The position numbers and the translations under genes were made by a program. Positions 55,897 to 64,000 of a DNA stretch of 64,000 bases are shown piece after piece. Within the stretch, counting starts at the first letter, position 1. Each line of letters begins with the position of its first letter. The stretch spans positions 25,489,067 through 25,553,066 of the forward strand of contig NC_088809.1 in assembly GCF_011386835.1 (NCBI RefSeq), read 5' to 3'. The notes beneath the pieces were generated by a model that ran no database searches, was not told where the DNA came from, and saw only the letters and a program-made list of their open reading frames with translations. The stretch is from Chrysemys picta bellii (Eukaryota; Chordata; Testudines; Emydidae).

Positions 55897-56790
55897 CTCA
55901 GACTCCAAGGCCAGAAGGGACCACTGGGATCACCATCGGACCTGTGTAATACAGGCCATGGAACTTCCCCAAAATGATTCCTAGAGGAGATCTCTTAGAC
56001 AAACAGCCAATCTGGATTAAAAATGGCCAGTGATGGAGAATCCACAACGACCACTGGTGAGTTGTTCCGGTGGTTAATTACTCTCACTGTTTAAAATTTA
56101 CACCTTATTTCCACTCTGAATTTGTTTGGCTTCAACTGCCAGCCACTGGATTGTGTCAGACCTTGCTCTGCAAGGTTGAGGAGCCCATGATCAACTATCT
56201 CTTCCCCCTGTGATCAAGTCACCCCTTAACCTGCTCTAGGTTAAGCTAAATAGATTGAACTCCTGGAATTTCTCAATATAAGGTTTTCTAATCCTTTAAT
56301 CATTCTTGTGGCTCTTCTCTCAAGCCTCTCTAATTTATCAACATCCTTCTTGAATTGTGGACACCAGAACTGGACACAGTACCTGAGCAGTGGTCACGCC
56401 AGTGCCGACTACAGAGGTAAAATCACCTTTCTGCTCCTATTTGAGATTCCCCCGTTTATGCATCCCAGGATCGCATTGGCTCTTTTGGCCACAGCGTAGC
56501 ACTGAGAGCTGATGTTCAGCTGATTATCCAGCATGCCTCCCAAGTCCTTTTCAGAGTCCCTGCTTCCCAGGATAGAGCCCCGCACCCTGTAAGTATGGCT
56601 GACATTCTTTGTTCCTATAGGTATACATTTACATTTAGCTGTATTAAAAGGCACATTGTTTGTTTGTGCGCAGTCTACCAAGTGATCCAGATTGCTGTGT
56701 ATCCTGTCCTGTATTGGCCTGTCCTCTTTGTTATTTACCAACCCCCAATCTTTGTGTTATTCAGCAGCAGCAAAAAAGAGATTTGCCTTT
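55897..56790 (-). mobile_element. CR1-group LINE 3' half, older subfamily
   Basis: Begins ACTCCAAGGCCAGAAGGGAC (inverse of the older CR1 3' tail, as at 46026). The minus frame at 56741-56409 reads NTAKCKCIPIGTKN, GSRDSEKDLGGMLDNQLNIS and AVAKRANAILGCINGGISNR, the ORF2 region after the catalytic site. Upstream RT is missing. Confidence 0.9.
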
Positions 56791-57937
56791 TTAACTATGC
56801 CTGGTACTGCAGCCAAGTGAGATTAATTCTTCACCTGCCCCAAAGGACATGCATTACTGTACTGAGAGGAGCAACTGTATCAGTCTCCATCAAGCAGAGA
56901 GCCAGGGAGGGTCTAGTACTGCTTAGCCATGTGGGGGAAGGGCTGCTCTGCCTGCTGCAGAGAGGAAGGATGAGAAATGTGACTCTACACTCAGATGAAA
57001 AACGGGGATGTGCTTTTTTCACTGCCAGATCAAAACATGCTAGTTACAGATGTTACTGGGCCAAAGAGCCTGAGGAAGGGCATTCTGCAGGCCAGCCATG
57101 TTTCATTCCTTCTTCAGGAGTATGCATCTCTCTTGAAATCTACGGAATACAGATACAATGGCTCCTGGAAGAGGCAATGTAACTGCCTTCCTAATCCTAC
57201 AGGATGCAGCCAATTCTTCCATTAAGCACAACAAGAGGGCTGTGTTCACCCCCAAAGGACAAGCAGTCTGCAATTGTGTGCTGCACTCACTGACCAAAGC
57301 AAGCCCAATCCCACATAAGGCCCTATATCCACTGCAGCTAAACTGTGGGTGGGCTGCAGTCTCCAGACACTGTGGTTGCCCGAATCCTGGCTGGAGAGGC
57401 AGTGCAGCCATGGCTGAACATGTCTCATGGGCTCCTGGGGGTTCCATGCTCTTTGGCTCAAATGTTTTCTCTCCTACTCAGAGCACCCCAGCACGCCATA
57501 ACGTCACCCTCAGGTCAATGGTTTCATTGTCCTCACTTCCTAGCTGTTACAAAGACTGATTCTTCTGGTAATGGAAGCTGTCAATCAAGCTCACTCCATT
57601 CCCCTTCTGTGTTTCCCTGAGGCAGAAAGATGCTAACAAAATGGAGCATGCTGATGAAATAAGTTTACCTTCCTTGACTCTATGTCTGCTCTCTCCCCGC
57701 ACTCCTGTCCTCCCCTCCAGAGCCCCATGTTTTCTCAACAGGCACCTTATCTCAGTCTGACGGACACAGGAGGGGAGAAATCTGTGCCTGGAAGAGTCTG
57801 ATTATCATGCTGGACACTGGAGACGCAGCCTGTGCAGCTGATGGGGAACCTAGTGAAGATAAGTCCATTTCTGTTCGGGTGATGTGAACCCAGGACAAGG
57901 TAGAAGAGAAAGTTATTCACCTTGCAATAACTGAGGT
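56791..57937. other. Unassigned sequence
   Basis: No gene or repeat recognised on either strand. Confidence 0.4.
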
Positions 57938-58125
57938 TCTTCGAGATGTGTGTCCCTGTGGGTGCTCCACTGCAGGTGATGGTGTGTCCTGGCGCTGTTG
58001 ATCGGAGATCTTTGGTAGCAGTGCCTGGTCGGGATGCACGCACTCAGCTGCTGTCTTGTGGCATCGTTAGGGTCTGCCGGAGCACACGTGTCCCGCACCC
58101 CTCTCAGTTCCTTCTCTACTGTAGA
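57938..58125. repeat. Inverted terminal repeat, 3' side of the DIRS element
   Basis: GGTGCTCCACTGCAGGTGAT, TCGGAGATCTTTGGTAGCAG, GCCTGGTCGGGATGCACGC, TAGGGTCTGCCGGAGCACAC and CTCAGTTCCTTCTC recur, in reverse complement and in order, in 63681-63880 with only scattered differences. Confidence 0.93.
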
Positions 58126-58165
58126 GTTGTCTGATTAGTACACCAAAGTAGAGGAGAGGAGGATA

Positions 58166-58268
58166 GGTAGTGGAGCACCCACAGGGACACACATCTTGAA
58201 GAACCTCAGTTACTGTAACTTTCTCTTCTTCTTCAAGTGCTATCCCTGTAGGTGCTCCACTCCAGGTG
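58166..58268. repeat. Internal complementary region of the DIRS element
   Basis: GTGGAGCACCCACAGGGACA with CATCTTGAAGAACCTCAGTT is the reverse complement of the outer edge at about 57925-57973. The adjacent CTTCTTCAAGTGCTATCCCT and GTAGGTGCTCCACTCCAGG repeat the edge of the other terminus. DIRS elements use such a region, complementary to both ends, as a template to join the ends of the cDNA into a circle. Confidence 0.8.
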
Positions 58269-58286
58269 AATGTGAAGCAGTACCCA

Positions 58287-59249
58287 CTATGGTTGGTGGG
58301 ATTTTGGAGTTGCGTGAGGGACAACGGTAGACAGTACCGTATGGCCGACTATGGCGTCTGCCGTGGTATCCCGTGTGATAGCATAATGTTTGGCAAATGT
58401 GTGATCAGATGTCCACGTGGCTGCCTTGCATATGTCTGTAATAGGTACGTTGTGGAGGAAGGCAACGGATGTTGACATCACCCGAGTAGAGTGAGTTCTA
58501 ACACTCTCTGGTGGTTGAACATTCTGGGTCTGATAGCAGGATCTGATGCAGTCCGAGATCCACTTAGAGAGTTTTTGCTTAGAGATAGCATCACCCTTTG
58601 ATCTCTTGGTAGTAGAAACAAATAGCCTAGGGGATTTACGAAATGATTTAGTTCCGTCAAGATAAAATGCAACGGCCCGTCGGACACCAAGAGTATGTAA
58701 TGCCGCTTCTTGTGGAGTCATGTGAGGCTTGGGATGGAATACAGGTAAGTGTATTGGCTGGTTAAGGTGGAAGGGAGACACCACCTTGGGGAGGAATTTG
58801 GGGTGGGGTCGCATTGTAACCTTACCTTTAGAGAAAATGGTGTAGGGAGGGTAGGCCATCTGGGCGCTTATTTCACCAACCCTTCTTGTTGACGTTATGG
58901 CAACCAAGAAGGCCACTTTCATGAACATGCGGCGCAGGGATGAGGTAGCCAGGGCTCGAAAGGAGGTTTCGCAGAGAACTAGGTTAAGATTTCAGGAGGC
59001 TACTGGTGAATGAATCTCAGGGTAGAGATTTTGCAGGCCCATGAGGAAGCGTTTCATGGTAGGGTGGGCAAAAAGTGAATAGCCATCCAGAGTGTCATGG
59101 AAGGTGGTAAGGGCTGCGAGGTGTACTCTAATAGAACTGAGTGAAAGCCCATTCTGTTTTAGTTCGTAAAGATGGTCTAAGATGTGAGGGAGGGTTGCAG
59201 TCTGGGGTGTCAGGCGTCTGTCGAAGCACCGAGGGAGAAGCGTTTCCAC
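58287..59249 (-). pseudogene. DIRS tyrosine recombinase, one in-frame stop
   Basis: The N-terminal core-binding part (59249-58992) reads ILDHLYELKQNGLSLSSIRV then HLAALTTFHD, as in phage-integrase-like SAM domains. A TGA at about 58992-58994 interrupts the frame. The catalytic part follows: AFLVAITSTRRVGEISAQM with the first Arg, QPPESVRTHSTRVMSTS with the His-x-x-Arg, the W before HTFAKHYAITRD, and the nucleophile Tyr in KHYAI. All four tetrad positions (R, H, R, Y) are visible. The enzyme would insert circular DNA. The final codons lie just before the internal complementary region, the usual place. Confidence 0.9.
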
Positions 59250-59322
59250 TTTTGCAGGTAAGTCTTACGAGTGGAGTCCCTTCTACTGTGCAGGAGGACG
59301 TATTGGACCTGTTCCGAGCAGA

Positions 59323-61444
59323 CTAATTCGTGGGATTGAAACCATGAATGAACCACGCCGTCAGATGGAGTTTCCGGAGCTGCAGATGAAGAAGCCCACT
59401 GCAGTTCTGGGACAGGAGATCTGGTCTGTCAGGGAGAGTCCTTGGAGGACGGATGGACATGCGTAGCAGGTAAGGATACCATGTCTGTCTGGGCCAAGCT
59501 GGGGCAATAGGTATGACCGGGCCTTGTCCTCCATGATCTTGCGTAGAACCCTGTGTATCAGTGGAATCGGTGGAAAAGCATACATGAGGGAGCTGTTCTA
59601 AGAAATGAGGAACACATCCCCTAGAGATGCGTTCCTGTGTCCCACTTTGGAGCAAAATAGATGGCATTTGCAGTTCTGAGGAGTAGCAAACAGGTCTATC
59701 GATGGAGAACCCCAGTGGGAGAAAAGCTGTCGGAGTATCGTGGGATGTAATTCCCATTCGTGTTCCTCGGAGAAGTGTCTGCCGAGTGTGTCAGCGATAG
59801 TCTTGTGACACCCAGGCAGGTAGAAAGCGGTGATTTCTATGAGATATTGTATGCACCAATTCCATAGTCAGGTGACTTCTGTGCATAGGGAGTGAGATTG
59901 TGCTCCTCCCTACCTGTTGATGTAAAACATACATGCTATATTGTCTGTCAGAACTCGGATGGACTTGTTCTTTATGGTGGGAAGCTAGTGAAGGCAAGCG
60001 TACCTGACGGCTCTGAGCTCTAGAAGATTGATGTGCAGATAGGGATCAGCAGCCCTGTACCTTGTGGTCGCCTAGGTGCGCTCCCCAACCTATCCAGGAA
60101 GTGTCCGTGGTGAACATGAGTACTGGGGTGTGGAAGGGAACACCCATGCATAGGTTCTCTGGTTTTGTCCACAAATGTAGGGAAGCCAATACATTTGGTG
60201 GTGGAGTCAGTGTTATGCAGAAACTGTGTCTACTGGTTTATAGTTGGAGTTGAGCCAACCTTGAAGGAATCGCATGTGCAGCCCCATGTATTTGACCACG
60301 AAGATGTTGGCTGCCATGTGACCAAGAAGCTGTAGGCAGGTCCATGCCTGTATTCTGGGGCGAACAGAGATCGTGTGTATGAGATGAGTAATAGTGAGGA
60401 ATCTGTTGTGTGGAAGCAAGGCTTTGGTTCAAATTGAGTACAAGTGAGCTCCAATGAACTCTATCTGCTATATAGGTATCAGGCTGGATTTTTGGAAATT
60501 TATTTGCAAGCCTAGACTGTGTAAGAGGGAGATGGTAGAGTCTGTCGCTTTTAACGTCTCGTCGTAGGAGCTGGCTTTGATAAGGCAGTCATCTAAGTAG
60601 GGGAAAAGTATAATCCTGTGTTTGCGGAGGTGGGCTACAAGTACAGCTAGGGTCTTGGAGAATACCCTCAGTGCTGTGGAGAGACTGAATGGAAGTACTC
60701 TGTATTGAAAATGGTCTTGTCCGAGTGTGAATCGCAGGGAGCGTCTGTGTGCTGGATGAATGGATATATGGAAATAGGCGTCTTGTAGGTTGAGGGCTGT
60801 GAACCAGTCCCCTTGTTCCAGTGCAGGTATGATCATACCCAGCGGGGAGGAGGGATAGCTCAGTGGTTTGAGCATTGGCCTGCTAAACCCAGGGTTGTGA
60901 GTTCAATCCTTGAGGGGAGCATTTAGGGAACTGAGGTAAAAATCTGTCTGATATTCTATGATTCACTGTAATCATCTTGAATTTTTGTACACATACAAAC
61001 TTGTTCAGTCAGCGTAGGTCTAATATAGGTCTCCATCCCCCACCTTTCTTTTGGGTCAGAAAGTAGTGGGATGTTGCGTCGGTACGTGTTCCACTGTACC
61101 TAGGTGGAGAAGATGAGCCACCTCTGCACGGAGGAGACGCTCGTGAGAGGGGTCTCTGAAGAGGAAGGGGAAAGGGTGAGCGGGGAAGATAGGAAAGGGA
61201 TGGAGTAACCTGACTGAACTATTTCCAGGTCTTAGCAGTCCTGCATGATCTGTTGCCAGACATGGTGGAAAGCCTGGAGGTGGTGGCCAAATGGGCAAAT
61301 AGGTGGCAGAGTCAAAGGGTGGTCACGCAGACCCCCGACCAGCACCTCAAAATTGTTGTTTGTTTCCTGATGGGTGGGAAGTAGTTGGTTGTGCCTGGTT
61401 TTGCCTGCACCTAGGAGGTCTGTTGCGGTTTCTCCCAGTGTCAT
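59323..61444 (-). pseudogene. DIRS reverse transcriptase and RNase H region, broken by a SINE
   Basis: Upstream pieces (61298-61056) read LLRAEVAHLLHLGTVEHVP, the RT entry region. After the SINE insertion, QGDWFTALNLQDAYFHISIH gives motif A (with the Asp), LPFSLSTALRVFSKTLAVLV motif B, and ILFPYLDDCLIKASSYDE motif C with YLDD near 60600. A C-terminal stretch to 59323 (PRWPRQTWYPYLL-like sequence, PDLLSQNCSGLLHLQLRKLH) corresponds to the RNase H and linker part of DIRS pol. Several frameshifts split the ORF into overlapping fragments. Confidence 0.87.
60844..60964 (+). mobile_element. CR1-tailed SINE inserted in the DIRS RT
   Basis: GGAGGGATAGCTCAGTGGTT, GCATTGGCCTGCTAAACCC, GTTGTGAGTTCAATCCTTGA and the tail GATATTCTATGATTC match the SINE at 23171 (inverse) but with a shorter middle. 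It lies between RT entry sequence and motif A, so it is younger than the DIRS insertion. Confidence 0.9.
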
Positions 61445-61505
61445 ACGGTCTGGACTGGGGTCGGTGACATTGTTGTGTGCGGGGCCTCTGATAAGGTTGA
61501 TACCG

Positions 61506-62562
61506 CTATCTCCGAGGGATGGATGGGTATATCCCCAATGTGTGCAAAGTGACCCTGGATTCTTTCAGAGTGTGAAAGACTTCATCGTTTTTTTTGGAAA
61601 AGAGTTTATCTTTGTCAAAGGGGAGAGCCTCCACTTTGGTCTGCAAATTTTTGGGGATACCGGATGCAGACAGCCAGGAAGACCAGCGCATCACCACTGC
61701 AGTGGCAGTGGTGCGGGCTGCTGTATCTGCCATGTCCGTGGACACTTGTAGTGCCATCCTAGACACCAACTGACCTTCGACGAGGACTGACTTGAAGTCC
61801 TCTCTCCTGTCCTCTGGGATAGGGGAGGCAAAATCAAAGAGCTTGTTGTAGTTGTCATAGTCATAGCTTGCGAGGAGGGTGGAATAATTTGCAATCCTAA
61901 ATTGTAGAGTGGAAGAGGTATAAACCTTGCGGCCCAGAAGGTCAAGGCGTTTGAGGTCCTTGTCTTGTGGAGTGGGCTGGTAGTGTGGCTGCTTTGTTCT
62001 GGGCATCGCTACATCCACCACAAGAGAATTGGGTTGTGGGTGGGAAAATAAGAAATCAACATCCTTCGCAGGCACGTAGTATTTACATTCAGCTTTCTTG
62101 CATGTTGGTGGGATGGAGGCAGGGGTCTGCCAGAGAGTATCAGCTGGTTCTAGGAGGGCTTCATTTATGGGTAGTGCAATCTTTGAGGGTGCAGAGGGTT
62201 GGAGGATTTTGAGGAGTCTAAGTTGTGTCTCCTGGACTTCTTCCAAAGGGATGTCCTGGCTGAGTGCCACTCTCTTGAAAAGTTCCTGGAATTGCTTAAA
62301 GTTGTCCCCGTTTTGTGGAGGTGGAGGCATGAGGGCATCCTCTGTGGCTGATGGTGAGGCAGGAGCCGGAAAATCCGGGAAGGGTTCAGGAGCTCTAGAT
62401 GTTGATGGAACTGGGGATATAGGCGTAGGACAAGCTTGCGGTCTGGTACAAGGGGCGCAAAGAGGAGCGGTGGCAGGAGCCGACCACGGGTACCACTGAG
62501 GCCAGGGCACTGGATAGGAAAAGTTGGGTCCCAGCCATTGGGGGACAAAGTAGGGAAACTGA
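61506..62562 (-). pseudogene. DIRS Gag, C-terminal part
   Basis: Directly after a TAG (62565-62563) the frame continues PQFPYFVPQWLGPNFSYPVP. It runs through a proline-rich segment, a helical region (FKQFQELFKRVALSQDIPLE, then EVQETQLRLLKILQ), YVPAKDVDFLFSHPQPNSLV, DLLGRKVYTSSTLQFRIANY and RMALQVSTDMADTAARTTAT, ending SRVTLHTLGIYPSIPRR. These are characteristic of vertebrate DIRS Gag. It is open for more than 330 codons apart from the amber stop. Confidence 0.83.
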
Positions 62563-63475
62563 GGCTAGTTCCTATGATGCGCCATGTCTTGGGATATGTA
62601 TGGGGGAGACTCAGGTGGGGAGAACTCTGCCAGCTGCTGTATGTTGTTCTCGCTGTCAGTGAAAGTAGCCAGGTCAGGTGGCGAGAGCTGCTGTTCAAAC
62701 AGTGAGTGCTCCGTGTCTAGGAGCGGAGAGTCAGGCTCAGGGGCCACAGAGATATCCTGCTAGTGCAGAAATTGTTGCTGCTCCCTAGGCTGGTGCGCTG
62801 CGGAGCGTGGAGTGTGAGCGGCAGCCCGGAGTGAATTTTGATTGGCTTTAGTAGGGGCCACGAGACGTTTGTAAGAGCCCCACAGGGGGGTCTGAATCTG
62901 CTCCGGCGGGGGTGGCGGGCAGGCTCGATACCGACGTTCTTGTCGGCACCGGAGTGGAACGCGCTGCCGGCACCGGGTCCATCATTGGTGCAGGTGGGAC
63001 CGGCGCCGAGGAAAGCTTCCCGCTGTGAGAAGTTGGGTCCCCAACTTTTGCGCCCCGCGTGATTTGCCACTGAGGTGTTGGGGCGATCAGAGTTGCCTGC
63101 TGTCGGCGCTGTCAGTGCCAAGGGTAAAGACCTTGCAGGAGATCCTTTACCCTTTTGAGTATCTCTGAGAGGAGACATTAGGGCTTCCTGCCTCTTCGCG
63201 TGAGAGGGCGAAGCCGCACTCCCGGTCGGTTCTGACTTGGCAGGGGAGCGGGAGGGAAAGGGTTTACTGCTGTTCTCCATAGGCGGCTGCAGAGCTTTCT
63301 CCATGAGAAGCATTTTTAGCCACAAGTCTCTGTCATGGCGAGCTCTAGTTTTTAAGTTGGTACAGTGGAGACACTTCGCAGGGACGTGTGTCTCACCGAG
63401 GCATTTGACGCAGAGTGAGTGCCCATCAGACTCCTTGCAGGAGCCACATTTCTTAAAGTCTGGAGACCCCACCAT
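62563..63475 (-). pseudogene. DIRS Gag, N-terminal part
   Basis: Starts MVGSPDFKKCGSCKESDGHS, followed by LCVKCLGETHVPAKCLHCTN, a Cys/His-rich zinc-finger-like module, then KTRARHDRDLWLKMLLMEKA. A low-complexity Ser/Pro region follows. Around 62750-62900 the frame shifts; the continuation MAPEPDSPLLDTEHSLFEQQ and LSPPDLATFTDSENNIQQLA reaches the amber stop at 62563-62565 (MAHHRN*). The N-terminal zinc module presumably serves in RNA binding or particle assembly; that is inference. Confidence 0.82.
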
Positions 63476-63680
63476 AATGAAAGTATGAGCGGCCTCGGAA
63501 GTCTCAACGAGAGACTAACTTGAGGGGAAAAAAATGTTATTATTTTTTTTAAAACTAACAAACTATGGTAAAGGAAAGGGAGAACTGGAAAATGGCTAAC
63601 TAAGTATTTCTATTTTTCTCTACTTATTTCCTACAGTAACCAGGGAAGAGATGAGCACTGCCCCGAGTCCCGTCTTTAGC

Positions 63681-63880
63681 TGAGGACAGTTGAGAAGGAA
63701 CTGAGGGGGGTGCGGGACGCGTGTACTCCGGCAGACCCTAATGCAGCCGCGAGACAGCAGCTGAACGCGTGCATCCCGACCAGGCACCGCTACCGAAGAT
63801 CTCTGATCAACGGTGCCGGGACGCACCGTCACCTGGAGTGGAGAACCCACAGGGACCGCACTCGAAGAAGAACTTCTGTT
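63681..63880. repeat. Inverted terminal repeat, 5' side of the DIRS element
   Basis: Reverse complement of 57938-58125 as described there (GAGAAGGAACTGAGGGG, GCATCCCGACCAGGCACCGC, CCGAAGATCTCTGATCAACG). It lies upstream of Gag on the minus strand and would contain the element promoter. Confidence 0.93.
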
Positions 63881-64000
63881 CAGGAACCTTGCACTCTGCC
63901 ATTGCACACACAGAGGATGGTGCCTCTTTGCCTCAACACGCCAACTTGTTTCCCCTATTACCTCGGCAGGGATGTGCCAGCTCCACTTGCATATTTCAAA
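63881..64000. other. Unassigned flank
   Basis: Flanking DNA beyond the DIRS terminus; nothing recognised in the last 120 bases. Confidence 0.4.

Larger units (their letters stand above)
57938..63880 (-). mobile_element. DIRS-type tyrosine-recombinase retrotransposon, nearly full length
   Basis: About 5.9 kb on the minus strand with the DIRS hallmarks: inverted terminal repeats (57938-58125 and 63681-63880), a Gag region, RT/RNase H, and a tyrosine recombinase in place of an integrase. No target duplication is expected or seen, since these elements insert through a circular intermediate and site-type recombination. The genes carry single stops and a SINE insertion, so this copy cannot move by itself, but most of each ORF is still readable, suggesting moderate age. 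Confidence 0.93.

Noticed and set aside
57103..57559. Opposing ORFs of 114 and 133 codons
   Set aside because: Neither shows a domain, splice context or repeat relation; treated as chance open frames.
60844..60964. tRNA-Lys-like gene
   Set aside because: The tRNA-like head lacks a complete cloverleaf and is followed by a CR1-type tail; it is a SINE promoter, as are the inverse copies at 23171 and 50571.

Overview
This is vertebrate nuclear DNA, most likely from a cryptodiran turtle. No prokaryotic signal is present: there are no operons, ribosome binding sites or CRISPR arrays. The turtle call is an inference. It rests on a tRNA-headed SINE whose tail is shared with CR1 LINEs (about 23171-23354, 50571-50755, 60844-60964), many CR1 copies of turtle/bird type, and accompanying Penelope, DIRS, PIF/Harbinger and hAT families. 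The only host-gene sequence I can support is one 109-bp exon at 24402-24510 on the minus strand. It encodes part of syntaxin-1A (STX1A) and has intact splice sites. I found no other STX1A exon by eye, so the rest looks like intron or intergenic DNA filled with mobile elements.

Layout. 1-8.0 kb: a 6.6-kb minisatellite of about 207 copies of a 32-bp unit, bordered by MITE sequence it appears to have grown from. 8.9-13.8 kb: CR1 fragments, a short Penelope tail and a 729-bp solo LTR with target duplication. 17.5-19.8 kb: a compact LTR retroelement with a Gag carrying three zinc knuckles and a second coiled-coil-like ORF, but no pol. 21.2-23.1 kb: a CR1 LINE with two premature stops. 24.4 kb: the STX1A exon. 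26.2-28.8 kb: an inverted-repeat transposon whose interior expanded into a second minisatellite (about 77 copies of 28/29 bp). 29.2-34.0 kb: nested hAT, CR1, Ty3/gypsy and inverted-repeat elements. 35.6-37.9 kb: a Penelope-like element with RT and GIY-YIG ORFs, inserted into the 5' part of a CR1 with a 13-bp target duplication. 41.0-45.5 kb: a near-complete PIF/Harbinger transposon with transposase and Myb-like genes on opposite strands, broken by a CR1 insertion. 46-56.8 kb: layered CR1 copies with a solo LTR, a hAT MITE, a palindromic Penelope tail and SINEs. 57.9-63.9 kb: a DIRS retrotransposon on the minus strand (Gag, RT/RNase H, tyrosine recombinase) with inverted terminal repeats and an internal complementary region, interrupted by a SINE.

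The most interesting signal is the first minisatellite. On the minus strand, the sense strand of the STX1A exon, nearly every unit contains GGGGTAAGTCAG, a strong match to the 5' splice-site consensus. The window therefore holds about 200 tandem potential U1 snRNP sites in the sense orientation, arising from amplified transposon sequence. Both large minisatellites lie inside terminal-inverted-repeat elements, suggesting transposon-seeded array birth. All coding claims come from reading translations and motifs by eye; no database search was run. Boundaries given without a target duplication are approximate.
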